A DNA stretch of 64,000 nt from Dactylonectria macrodidyma (lineage: Eukaryota > Ascomycota > Sordariomycetes > Hypocreales > Nectriaceae). Location of the stretch: NCBI GenBank assembly GCA_020744425.1, contig JAGMUV010000001.1, forward strand, positions 1,922,001 to 1,986,000, read 5' to 3'. The translations under genes and the position numbers were made by a program. Positions 12,334-22,588 of the stretch are shown here, piece by piece; within the stretch, counting starts at the first letter, position 1; each line of letters opens with the position of its first letter. Under the pieces are notes generated by a model. It saw nothing but the letters and a program-made list of their open reading frames with translations, was not told the DNA's origin and did not search any database.

Positions 12334-13899
12334 ACTACTGCCACGATGGCACGGTTGCCATGCCGCCCCTGCGTAACGCCCGCATGCAAGATTGAGTGGC
12401 CAGCGGCTTTGGTGTCGTGGACGAAGCACAACGGCTGCACATCAGGTGGTCGGGCCCCTCCACGGGCCGCGGGTCACATTAATACACTGTCGCCTTGCAG
12501 ATACGGCATCTAGCCTGTTGAAAATGGGGCCACGCGCTGTACGAAAATGAAAGGGAAGAAGTATCCCGAACAGTTGAGCCTTTACATCTGATGCAGGGCT
12601 AAGGTGTAAAAATAAAACAATACCCGCGCGGATAGAGGTAGTTTGATTACCTAACTTAAGTTTTCCTGCTGTGGCATAGAAAGCAGTGGCCAAGTCGGAC
12701 CGTTTGGAGGTCGTCAAACGAATGGAAACAAATCCTCTTTCATGCTGTCGAGGGTATTGCTCTGCCCCCATGCCCATCCGTCGCGCGTAGAAGGGTAAAA
12801 AAAGACGAAACGAGCGCCTACGTGAAGCACCTGAGCGCACCGTGCCAGTGTTCCGAACGGAGGATTAATTACCCTGAGGAGGCTAGCCCTCAAGTCTATC
12901 TGCAAAGTGGAGTCATGCGATGAGAGATTGTTTCTTGTTTCCTTCCTGTTGAGGGCCCGTTCTCATACCGGGGGGACAGCGAGACGAGTCTGGGGGCTAC
13001 ACGTTGCGGTTCGTGGTTTTCGATGCATCTTTCGACAGGGCATCACGGGGTGGTCGGCACGAACCCGCCACAACAGCGCAGCACAGCACAGCCTCCTACG
13101 GCGAGCGTCAAACATCGACAGGCAGCTACGCCGTCGAAGCCGGAACAAGGAAGAGGAATAGCCTGGAAGCCCGGAAGCCTGGAAGAAAGAAACCCAACGA
13201 GCTGAGCCCAAGAACTGGCCGTGTTGCAGCATTGGATGCCGCCGGGAGCGAGGCTTCTGATTGGACCGCCGACTCATCTGAGGTATCTGCTCTATGTAGA
13301 AGGCGGTTTCACCTGTCGAGCCGCCGTGGCCAATCATGGCCGCCCAGCCGCCCAAGAGCTGTAACCGCAAAGCCGTCCGTGTTTGAGGTTGCGCCAGGCG
13401 GCCAGTCAGCGGCGCGGCAGCGTCGTCTGGGTGTGGGTCCCGGAGGCGAGCAAGTCAGCACCTATCGATATCGAGCCCACCCTAGACAGAGCCGACACAG
13501 GGTTCAATAGGCGGGCTGGTTGGGCAGGATTGGTTGGACATTTCTTCTTCATTGCCCATCGGCCGAGTCGCAGCGATGCGGGCGCCTGCGACTGGACGAG
13601 CTTCGTCTGGATCCTGCCATCCTGCCCCTGCTTAGCAGCCCTTCGTTTTTTGGCTCGGTTTCGATGCGGCGACGAGTGGCAGTCAATCAATCCGTCAATC
13701 ATCAAGTCCGCTGGGGGAGGCAAGGGGGTGGAAATGGAGACGGATCAGGTCCCCCCTGCGCTGTGTCTGCGCTGGCGGTGCGTTGCGCGTATGTGTGTGT
13801 GTGTGTGTCTTTCTCTCTGAGGCGTCCTTTTTGGCCCAATCTGCAGCAGATCAAAGCCAGTAGTGGGCAAAAAGGCGTGAAGGGGGCTCGCATGAGCAG

Positions 13900-15997
13900 G
13901 AATCACATACGTATACAAAGTCCTCCCCCCGTTCGGAGCCACTCTCGCCCTTTCGTCTCGACAACCCCATCCCATCATCGCCATCCTCCCGTTTGCCCTT
14001 TATTTCCTTGTTCGCTTCTCTGAAATTCCTCTCCCGACGACAATATTGACTCCGACAAGGGCGACTCCTCCTCCACCCCCTTCCCGTCGTTTTTCGTTTC
14101 GCTACATTCCCCCACATACCTCTGGCAGGTCAAACTCGTCTACCGCGAAACCCCTTTGAAACGATATTCGACAGTCACCGCTCTTAGTGCTTCGGCTTCA
14201 GTTTCTCGCTCAAAGCCTGTCTTCTTGGTGCCGGTCACCCCCTCTCGTGCTTTTGCCCCCGTCCGGTACCCGATTTGGATTCAGAGAACGAGCAAGACTC
14301 TCTCTCTCTCCTTGACGCCTCCCTTACTATTTGTTATTCAATTCCAAGCAACCCATCGCCGCCCCTCCCAAGGACTCGTCTGTAGTCGACTTACCCGACT
14401 TACAATCGACAACCCCTTCATCCAAGCTGGTCTTGACAATATTTTTTTTTATTATAAACCTCGTCGGGGACTCGCATCACATCCTCTCATCAATCATCAG
14501 CAACCAGCCCCACAGCGCCTCAATTCCAATACCCGCCAAGTTACGTCCCGGCGGTATTCCCCCCCCAAGCTTAAATCTCCACTCGGATCGTGCTTCTTGC
14601 CACAAAGTCAAAAAAGAAGCTCATCAGCTTTCATCGGCCTAGATCAGACCGGAAGGTTAATTATTTGGAGTAATCGCCTAATTGTGTCGCGACCGGACTG
14701 AACGGAAGGCCTCGACTTTTCGGTCGTTGAATCTCATCGATACCCGTGTGGAGACATCTGGACGCATCGCAAAGACGCAAGCGAAACTCTGACGACGCTG
14801 TCCTGCGACGCCGCTCGATCTCGATTCCTTTGCTAGATCTGGACTGATTTGGATTTTTTTTTGCCTGGATTCTGTTCTGCTCCCGTGTAGCAGGAACGCA
14901 AGCTCAGCTGTTTTGCAAACAGGACATCTCCGACTCCGTCTTTTTTTTTCCTGCTCGGGTCGCTCTCGGCACATCCCTCCCTCCCAGGCGGCTCGCGAAA
15001 CCACCGCCCAAACCCGAAGCCGAAACCGCCGAAACGCAACCACGCACTGCGACGCGAGAGCAACGCAACGCAACGCAAACGCAACGCAACACCCAAGCCA
15101 CAGTGAAGCAGCTCGGACTGAGCCCAGCCCAGCGACTCACCCAGCCCGTCCCAGCACGCGCGAGACACTTGACGCCTCCTACGCCTCCTTTTTGCTTTCT
15201 CTTCTCTGTGATTGTCTCTCGGTCACTGTCGCCACTCCCCTCTCGCTTCCCGTTCTGTCTGCATCTGTCTGTCATTGAGGTACGTCTTTTGTCTTTTGGC
15301 AGGTTTTCCAGGCCCCAAAGGCCAAGCCCAGGGCCACTGACAAGCCCTGAATCGCCAACTGACTTGGGTCTCCAGCGCCACTTCCAGACCCGGCCAAGCC
15401 TCCAGCCCGCTCTTGGAACCTCATCCGGAAAGAAAGCCCCTGTCGGACAGCCCGCCCCATCCGGCTCCACACCCCCCCCTACGTACCTTCTGGCACCCGC
15501 TGCATCCACCTCTATCCACCGCATCCACCCTCTGCAACCACTACGAGACCCGCTAAAACAGCGCCTTCTCCAGTGTCCACCACGGCATCTCCATACCCCT
15601 GTCCGCCTGTACGTTCCCCTGCAAGCCCGCTTGTGGCAGCACGGCTCCTGGTTGGACTCAGCCTCGTGGCCCCTCCACAAACGTCACGTACTGACGACTC
15701 AACAGCACCTTGGTCACTTGTCCTAAACGAGGCACATGAGCCAACTCCGTCTGCTTTGTGTCTGATATATCAAGCCTCGCGCCCCCGTCACACCCTCCCC
15801 CTGCTCTCACCAGTCCAAGCTCGGCTTCATCATCAAGCCTTATAATACCCTTTGCTCTCTTCCACTCCTCAACCCCCTCGTCATTCATCCTCCCCCCAAG
15901 TGTTGGTCCACTTACACCACGGGTTGATCCCACCTACTCAAATACACCACCACCACCACCACCCACTCTACACAACACCACACACAACACATTCACA
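13900..15997 (+). promoter_or_regulatory. long CT-rich promoter and probable 5' leader of the cyclin gene
   Basis: About 2 kb of strongly pyrimidine-rich plus-strand sequence precede the cyclin start codon. Composition of this kind marks fungal promoters and 5' UTRs. A perfect-looking splice donor (GAG|GTACGTC, near 15,279) suggests an intron in the untranslated leader; candidate acceptors lie downstream, but I cannot choose one. Several short upstream ATG-initiated frames occur, which would restrain translation. A tandem CGCAA tract lies at 15,059-15,091. Confidence 0.45.
15059..15091. repeat. CGCAA tandem repeat
   Basis: Six to seven imperfect CGCAA pentamers lie within the CT-rich leader upstream of the cyclin gene. 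Confidence 0.8.
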
Positions 15998-17131
15998 ATG
16001 AACCACTCAAGATTCCTCACCATGGACGAGCTCAACAAGACTGCCCTCGAGCAGTTCGTCTACCAACCCGTCGGTCGCGACATGATCTCATACCTCGCCC
16101 ATGCCGCCAACCACGTCATCTCCTGCGACGCCTCCCTCATGCCTCCCGCTCCCGTCGACTCCCGGACCAAGTCCCCCTCACCTTCACGCAGCCCCGAGCC
16201 CCGTACCGTCCGCTCCGAAGACGGCGACCTTCCTACCCTCGAAGAATTCATCACCCAGCTCGTCGTCTCCTCCAACGTCCAGGTCCCCACCCTCATGTCC
16301 ACCCTGGTCTACCTCACCCGCCTCAAGTCCAAGCTTCAGCCCATGGCCCGCGGCCTTCGATGTACCACCCACCGCATCTTTCTCGCCGCTCTGATTCTTG
16401 CCGCCAAGTATCTCAACGACAGCTCCCCCAAGAACAAGCACTGGGCCAACTACTCCAACATCAACACTGAGATGTACAACTTTGGCTTCAGCCGCACCGA
16501 GGTCAACCTCATGGAGAAGCAGCTTCTCTTCCTCCTCGAGTGGGATCTCCGCATCACTGAGGAGGACTTGTACCGCGAACTCGACGACTTCCTCGAGCCC
16601 CTCCGCCACAAGATCGCCGAGCGACACGCCAAGAAGATGCGCCACCGCGAGGAGAAGCGTCGCCAGCAAGAGCTTTACGCTGCCGCCACCCGATACCCCA
16701 GCCCTCCCGCTTCCCGAGGTCAATCCCGATCCCGCCAGGCGACTCCCGAGTACACTTACACCCACTCGCACACCCGAACCCTCAGTGGACCGGTTACTCC
16801 TCCCGGCCTCAGCTATAGCAGCTCCGCTAGCTCATATGCTTCTTCCGTCGCATCAAGCCGAGTCTACTCACGAGCTACCACCCCCCAGGAGTCGGAAGCC
16901 GAAGCCTCATACCTCTACGAGACCCAGCAAGGTAGCCTCTACGACTCACCTGTCCAGATCGTCGCCGATGTCGACTACCCCAAGTCTCGCAGTGGCCGCA
17001 TGCTTCCTTATGAGATCTCCGCCGACGAGTACCAGCAGTACCAGATGCACGAGAGCCAGAGCAAGAAGCAGCGCCCATCGAAGCGTGGCATGTGGGAGCG
17101 TCTCCTCGGTGGAACCGTCGCTGTGCGATGA
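15998..17131 (+). CDS. Pho80/Pcl-family cyclin
   Basis: A single exon of 377 aa. I chose the ATG at 15,998 because the in-frame extension to 15,758 is low-complexity Pro/Ser/Thr sequence of leader type. The cyclin box spans roughly residues 77-190: LPTLEEFITQLVVSSNVQVP, TLMSTLVYLTRLKSKL, RGLRCTTHRIFLAALILAAK, then FGFSRTEVNLMEKQLLFLLE and WDLRITEEDLYREL. These are hallmarks of the Pcl1/Pcl2 (PclA) group, which activates the Pho85/PhoA kinase in G1 and during conidiation. The rest is Ser/Tyr-rich and probably disordered, ending in KKQRPSKRGMWERLLGG, a conserved-looking basic tail. The unusually long CT-rich leader suggests strong transcriptional and translational control. Confidence 0.92.
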   Translation: MNHSRFLTMDELNKTALEQFVYQPVGRDMISYLAHAANHVISCDASLMPPAPVDSRTKSPSPSRSPEPRTVRSEDGDLPTLEEFITQLVVSSNVQVPTLMSTLVYLTRLKSKLQPMARGLRCTTHRIFLAALILAAKYLNDSSPKNKHWANYSNINTEMYNFGFSRTEVNLMEKQLLFLLEWDLRITEEDLYRELDDFLEPLRHKIAERHAKKMRHREEKRRQQELYAAATRYPSPPASRGQSRSRQATPEYTYTHSHTRTLSGPVTPPGLSYSSSASSYASSVASSRVYSRATTPQESEAEASYLYETQQGSLYDSPVQIVADVDYPKSRSGRMLPYEISADEYQQYQMHESQSKKQRPSKRGMWERLLGGTVAVR

Positions 17132-17595
17132 ACGACCATGCTCTCATGCTCGGACCTACCATCATGCATATCCTTGGCGTTTACGGACTAATATGGGCAT
17201 GAAACTCATAATTCTTCTTCAAAAAAGAAGTCGGATGGCGTTGGTTGCTTTTGTCGTTTGTCATTAGAAACCCCAGATACACCAACCGGGAGGCAGAGAA
17301 GCCCCCCGAAGCATATTTCATTTGTCATTTTTTGTTTTATCACTACGTTGGCGCCTAGTTTATCCTTTTGCTTTTGTGCTCTCTATATGGTTTCCGATAC
17401 TACAAGAAACCGGCGTTCCGGATTTACATGTCAATGCATCAAGGCATTGTGGTTGAAAGGGTATGGGGCAGGTGCATACAGGACGGGTATCGGTTTACTC
17501 GTCTGGAAGAAACGCCTAGATGCAAACGGGGATCATGGCTCGCATTGGGACAATGCAACGAATGGGATGGACACCGCCTCATTTCAGGGACATGG

Positions 17596-17625
17596 ATGGG
17601 ATGGGATGGGATGGGATGGGATGGG
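17596..17625. repeat. ATGGG pentamer repeat
   Basis: Six perfect ATGGG units lie in the spacer downstream of the cyclin gene. Confidence 0.9.
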
Positions 17626-17736
17626 CAAGTGGAGTCATTGGTAGAAGCAAATGTCATCCGCTTTGATGAAGCATCGAATCAATCAATACCCGGCGCTCGG
17701 CCGTTTGACCCTGACCATTTGAAAAGACCAATAAAG

Positions 17737-17788
17737 TGCCTAGTATAATGCCTAGTACAATGCCTAGTACAGTGTTGAATGCCTAGTG
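17737..17788. repeat. ATGCCTAGTACA minisatellite
   Basis: About four imperfect copies of a 12-13 bp unit built around GCCTAGT occur in the spacer between the cyclin and copper ATPase genes. Confidence 0.8.
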
Positions 17789-19198
17789 TAAGCCGGTTGG
17801 CCTGTTTGTCGCAGTCAAACACCACTTTGTTTCAACGCGAGCTGCAGTGCTTTGGCGTTTTAGTGGTGCCTCGAGCGGAGCCTGACAGTCAGCCTCGGTG
17901 AAGGTTTGCGCCGACATCTAAGCCTACCGACTCGTGCATGATGGGTGTGGCAGGCGGCTCTCCAGACGGGTCCAAGCAGAGTTTTAACAGGGCGAAACAA
18001 AAACGCCATTGATACTTTGGCTTTGGCAGGGCGATTGTGCATTTGACAAAGTGTGTTTTTCAATATCGGTTGGTACCTACTTACCAAACAAGGTGTTGCA
18101 AAACGCAGACGTGCATACGGGGAGGAGGAGCCACAAACGGCTGAAAGAAACAGCAGCGCGTTCTTGATGCAGAAGATACGAAAATAAACCACCAAGCTCT
18201 CCAAGCGCCCGCATTGTCTTATCCCGAGGACGCCTCCCCGGCTCCCCTCTTCCACCGAGGACCAACGGACCGGGGAGGGGGGGCTTTGGTGGTCCTTTTT
18301 GTTTTTGTTTTTTTTGTTTATCGATACCTGTTTTGTTTGTTCCGGGTGCGGGGAAGCCCCCGGCTGCAGCGCGAGCCGGAGGGATGCGGGACATACCGTG
18401 TGTTGGATATGTGTGCGTGATGTGATGTGCGGTGTGTTGGTGTTGCGCGTGGCGTCTTCGCCCTGAGTTTGGCGGGGGGCGTTAAGGATCGAATGGGTCG
18501 GCCCATGTTGCATCTTTTGTTGGGAATGGGAAAAGTAGGGGGGAGGGGAGGGGGAGCGGACATCGGACAAGAGAAGGGGACTAAATCACTAAGAGAAGGG
18601 AATTATCTAAGTAACTAAGGGAGGGGGGGAGGGAGGGATGAATGGAAGATGGAGGGTATCACGATTATTCTTGGTGTTTTTTTCGAGAGGAGGGCATCAT
18701 AATTAGAGCAGAATGGGTTGCATGCATCGTCACTCCACCCAATAATCTCACTCTGTCCAAGGATCTCGGAAGGATCATTCATTAGCGGGCATGGAGGAAC
18801 GGAGGATGCACTCATGGCGTCCGCTTAAGAAGCAGCACTTGGGGGCCATGGGTATCTTTCGGGTCCGAAGAGGAGGGGGATCCTTTTCTGGGGCTGGGGC
18901 TGATGCTGCGGGAAGAACAGCCAGTTGCGAAGCCATTGGCTTGGAGGTGAGATTCAACTGGGACAAGGGCATCTCGATTTACGCATGTGTGATTGATATC
19001 ATGCCTGGTGTTTTGTACCTGGCTTTAGATTAGGTAGGTAGGTAGTGAGTATGTGTTCAGTACTACCTGTAAGTGACATCGCCCTTCTTCCGTTGCCTAG
19101 ACACACGTCTTACGGGCCCATCCCTTTGCATAAGCCAACAAACAACCCAAAGTCCCCCAACGCCTTGCAATAAAGAAACATCAAGCCACAGTAACATC

Positions 19199-22100
19199 TC
19201 ACTCCTCCGCCGTGTCCGCAATCTCAATCTGCTTGTACCGAAAGCCAACCCCCGGCACACTCGTTCGTAGGCTCAGGCTGCTCAACACCACGCTGATGCT
19301 CGACAGGGCCATGGCCAGGGCCGCCCACACGGGATCCAGGCGCACGTGGCTGCCGGACGCCGTCGTCACCGGGTAGAGGCAGCCGGCGGCGATGGGCACG
19401 GCGGCCAGGTTGTAGACGACGGCCCAGCCAAAGTTGACGCGAATGCGGCGGAAGACGGCCTGGCTGAGGTCCAGCAGCGTGACGACGGCGGCGAGGCGAG
19501 ACGTGGCCAACACGAATGCCGCGCTGCCGATGGCTACATCGCTGCCGGAGCCGACGGCAATGCCGACATCGGCCGTGGCCAGCGCCGGCGCGTCGTTGAT
19601 GCCGTCGCCGACCATGGCCACCGTGGCTCGCTGAGATGACGAGCCTCGCGCCTGGAGCGACGCCTGCAACCGAGAGATCTGTGCCGCCTTGTCCGAGGGG
19701 AGCACCTCGGCGAGCACGTTGTCCGCCGGGATGCCTACGAGTTGTGCTACGGCCCGGGCCGTCGTTGCGTTGTCGCCCGAGAGCATCCATACCTGCATCT
19801 TGCGGGCAGTCAGTGCCTTGATCACGGCGCTGGCCTCGCTGCGGATCGGATCCGAGATGGAGAGGGCGGCTGCAAGTGCCCACGAGTCTCGTACGGCTGG
19901 CCTCGTGGCTACCAGGGCGATGGACTTGGCTTCTGACTTCCAGCACTCGAGGAGAGAGGAAACGTGAGCTGAGAGAGTGACCGAAGCGCCGCGCATCAAA
20001 AGCTCGTTGCCTACGAGCATCTCACACGTTTCGCTTGCATTGTCCGTATAAGTCGCCTTCATCCCCTTGCCTGGAAGCTCCTCCAGTTGTCCAACTTCAG
20101 CCGCTCGAGTGTCAACGCCGCAGAATCCAACAACGGCCCTGGCAATGGGATGGCTGCTGTTCTCCTCAACTGCCTTGAGGACTGACATGAGCGTACGACG
20201 CTCGTCTTCGCTCGACTGCTCGTCGTCCGGGAAGATGGCAGCGTCGGTGATCTGGGGCTCTCCGCCCTGTGTGAGGGTGCCCGTCTTGTCGAACACGACG
20301 CAGTCGATCTTGCTAGCCTTCTCAAACGCTTCGCCGCCGCCCTTGGCGAGGATGCCGTGCTTGGCCGCGATGCCGCCCCCCACGAAGATGGCCGTCGGGG
20401 CTGCCAGGGCGAGGCCGCATGGGCAGGCGACGACGAAGACGGCAATGGCGAACTGGAAGGCAAAGGCGACCCAGCCGCCGGCTGAGTCTCCTTCGTGATC
20501 CGCGATGAGATTAGAGTATCCGAGAATCATCCACACGACCCAGGTGATGATGGCAATGAGGGTGATGACGGGGACGAAGTAGGTGGTCAGGACATCGGCA
20601 ATCTGCTCGATGGGAGCCCGCTTCGTTTGACCCTCCCTGACTACCTGAACAATCTGGTCGAGCATTGATTGGCCTGAAGTTCCGGTAACGCGCACAGTGA
20701 TGGCCGACGCCTTGTTGATAGTACCCGCAAAGACTTGTTCACCTTCTGCCTTCTTGATGGGCCGGGACTCGCCAGTGAGACTCGATTCGTCGAAGCTGGT
20801 CTCCCCGGCGACAACGACACCGTCTGCTGCCGGGGACGCACCGTGAGGGACCCGTATGATATCGCCAGAATCGAGCTGGTCGATGGGTATTGTTGTTGTC
20901 ACCTGAGCCCCGGCCTTGTCCTTCTCAAGGAGGAGGGCAGTGGTGGGCCGCAGCTTTCCAAGCAACTCCACGGCGTCGCCCGTCTTGGACTTGCTGTACC
21001 CCTCGATCAACCTGCCCGCCAGGAGGAAGAGCGTCAAGAAGACGACGGAGTCGAAGTAGAATTCTGCCCCTGAGTCGTGGTGTTCTCGGTTGGAGATGGC
21101 AGCTACAATCATCTGCGCGACCGAAGAGAAGTAGGCGATGCTTGTGCCCAGGGATATTAGCATGTTCATGCTACCGAACCGCCAAAACCGCTGCAGCACT
21201 GGGATCCGGCTCCCCGAGCGCCACATGGTTCTTAGCTCCTTGATGGCGCGGGTGTGGAATACGTCGGCGGCGAGGAAGTAGACCGGCGTGGCCAGTATGA
21301 ACAGGGCAATGTCGAGGCGGCTGAGCCCTGAAGTCCACGGCTCCATGAGATACATCTTTCCGTGGTTGGAATCGGGGACGAGACTCATGTAAACGATGCC
21401 GAGGACAAAAGTGGGAATTGCGACGACCATGGTCAGGATCTCGCGTACGAGAAGCGAGCGCTGGTGCTTTTCTCTAATGGCTCTGGACCGCTCTTCGAGG
21501 GTTGGAGCATGGTAAATCGATGTGCGGAGGGATGTGTCGGCAGCTTCGATAGCCCGCAAGATATGTCTAATGGTGAAGGTTGGTGCCTCAGGTGTGTAAT
21601 GTAGTTTGAGGATGGGGTCCTTTGGTGAAGGCTCCCGGAGTACTTCGAGTCGATTCGGGCCGAGACTCTTCAGAGTCATGCTGATCCGCTCGGGACATCG
21701 AGGGCAAAATATTCCATCGACCTGAATCTCAACGTCTCGTCCTTCCCCTGATGTCCATTGCTCCTCAAGGTTGATGACCTGGTCGATGGCAGCGTCGTAG
21801 CCCAAGTCCTCGATGGCGTCGACAATATCTTGTGTTCGGCTTTCGTCGGTATAGTCGATGGTGGCACTGTTCATGACGAGGTTGACGGCGACGTTGGAGA
21901 TCCAGGAGTTTTTCTTCAGCTCGTCGCTGATGGTGTTGACGCAGACGGCACAGGTCATGCCGCCGATGGAGAGCGTTACTCGCCATGAGGAAGATGGGAG
22001 TTCTGGCTCTACGATGACTTGCTGGAGGGTGTAAGACGGGTCTTTGGCTTCGGAGTAGTTGGAGGCTACGGTTGATACTTGGGTTAGTTGGCCTTTATCG

Positions 22101-22588
22101 ACTTCTTGTTCAAGACTGTCGCCTTTTGCGGCTTCGGATCGGCACTCGTGGCAGTTTTCGAGGTGGGCGGCTTTGGCGGACTCCATGATGGAAGGCGACT
22201 GCTTCGACCACATGGAGCGAAACCAAGAGTTGAAATGTCGGCTAGATTGATGCATGTCACGACTGCTCTGGCCCAGCTCGACCTGCGAGCCTTGTTCCAG
22301 ATCGGTCGCGTCGGCGGTGCTGTGGACTCCGCAGATGTCGAAGCCGACATCTTGCAGCGTCTTCTCCATGCCGCGCACCGAAGCAACAGAGCCGTCCTTG
22401 TGCTCGACCGTCACGACCGATGTGACGAGGTTCGGTGACACCCAGAGCACGTCGTCGCCATATGTGTCGTGCAGCAGCGAGCGGATCAGCGCCACGCAAG
22501 ACGGGCAGTGAAGGTTACCTAACAGGTAGGATGTGGTGACGATGTTTGCCGATGTCATGGTTGCGAGAGGAATGGTTGAGGTAGGCAT
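19199..22588 (-). CDS. P1B-type copper-transporting ATPase
   Basis: Intronless, 1,129 aa from the ATG at 22,588. An in-frame extension to 22,780 gives an unlikely Arg/His-rich leader, so the inner ATG (MPTSTIPL) is preferred. Three heavy-metal-associated modules precede the membrane domain: CPSC at residues 28-31, CAVC near 210 and a variant CPRC near 293. Then come the membrane helices, the actuator-loop TGES near 604, the transport-site CPC near 721 (VVACPCGLALAAP), the phosphorylation motif DKTGTLT near 767, the nucleotide-binding SSHPIA near 813 and the hinge GDGINDAPAL near 993. The family pumps Cu(I) from the cytosol, either into the secretory pathway for cuproenzyme loading (Ccc2-like) or outward for detoxification (CrpA-like). 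Sequence alone does not settle which. It is convergent with the cyclin gene. Confidence 0.92.
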   Translation of the reverse strand: MPTSTIPLATMTSANIVTTSYLLGNLHCPSCVALIRSLLHDTYGDDVLWVSPNLVTSVVTVEHKDGSVASVRGMEKTLQDVGFDICGVHSTADATDLEQGSQVELGQSSRDMHQSSRHFNSWFRSMWSKQSPSIMESAKAAHLENCHECRSEAAKGDSLEQEVDKGQLTQVSTVASNYSEAKDPSYTLQQVIVEPELPSSSWRVTLSIGGMTCAVCVNTISDELKKNSWISNVAVNLVMNSATIDYTDESRTQDIVDAIEDLGYDAAIDQVINLEEQWTSGEGRDVEIQVDGIFCPRCPERISMTLKSLGPNRLEVLREPSPKDPILKLHYTPEAPTFTIRHILRAIEAADTSLRTSIYHAPTLEERSRAIREKHQRSLLVREILTMVVAIPTFVLGIVYMSLVPDSNHGKMYLMEPWTSGLSRLDIALFILATPVYFLAADVFHTRAIKELRTMWRSGSRIPVLQRFWRFGSMNMLISLGTSIAYFSSVAQMIVAAISNREHHDSGAEFYFDSVVFLTLFLLAGRLIEGYSKSKTGDAVELLGKLRPTTALLLEKDKAGAQVTTTIPIDQLDSGDIIRVPHGASPAADGVVVAGETSFDESSLTGESRPIKKAEGEQVFAGTINKASAITVRVTGTSGQSMLDQIVQVVREGQTKRAPIEQIADVLTTYFVPVITLIAIITWVVWMILGYSNLIADHEGDSAGGWVAFAFQFAIAVFVVACPCGLALAAPTAIFVGGGIAAKHGILAKGGGEAFEKASKIDCVVFDKTGTLTQGGEPQITDAAIFPDDEQSSEDERRTLMSVLKAVEENSSHPIARAVVGFCGVDTRAAEVGQLEELPGKGMKATYTDNASETCEMLVGNELLMRGASVTLSAHVSSLLECWKSEAKSIALVATRPAVRDSWALAAALSISDPIRSEASAVIKALTARKMQVWMLSGDNATTARAVAQLVGIPADNVLAEVLPSDKAAQISRLQASLQARGSSSQRATVAMVGDGINDAPALATADVGIAVGSGSDVAIGSAAFVLATSRLAAVVTLLDLSQAVFRRIRVNFGWAVVYNLAAVPIAAGCLYPVTTASGSHVRLDPVWAALAMALSSISVVLSSLSLRTSVPGVGFRYKQIEIADTAEE

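Larger units (their letters stand above)
5739..13899. other. 8-kb stretch without a supportable gene
   Basis: This region follows cdc2. Every open frame I read on both strands looks non-coding: low-complexity, many rare residues, no recognisable domain, no consistent splice-joined continuation. Short tandem tracts (GACGAT near 6,325, ACGAGACCAG near 10,970, CTG near 12,308, GT near 13,795) are scattered through it. Base composition stays near that of its surroundings, so it is not an AT-rich, RIP-degraded repeat island. It may hold distal regulatory sequence for the downstream cyclin or long non-coding RNA, but nothing in the sequence proves either. Confidence 0.5.
17132..19198. other. 2-kb gene-free spacer with short tandem repeats
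   Basis: This region lies between the 3' ends of the cyclin gene and the convergently transcribed copper ATPase, so it should contain both 3' UTRs. It holds two short tandem arrays, listed separately, and G-rich tracts near 18,270 and 18,540. No reading frame shows a domain or protein-like composition. Confidence 0.5.

Noticed and set aside
14904..15680. 258-codon minus-strand open frame in the cyclin leader
   Set aside because: Its Gly/Arg/Trp-rich composition is what the complement of CT-rich leader DNA gives by chance.
15758..15997. Longer N-terminus for the Pcl-type cyclin
   Set aside because: The extra 80 residues are Pro/Ser/Thr/His low-complexity sequence that continues the CT-rich leader; the ATG at 15,998 precedes family-like sequence.
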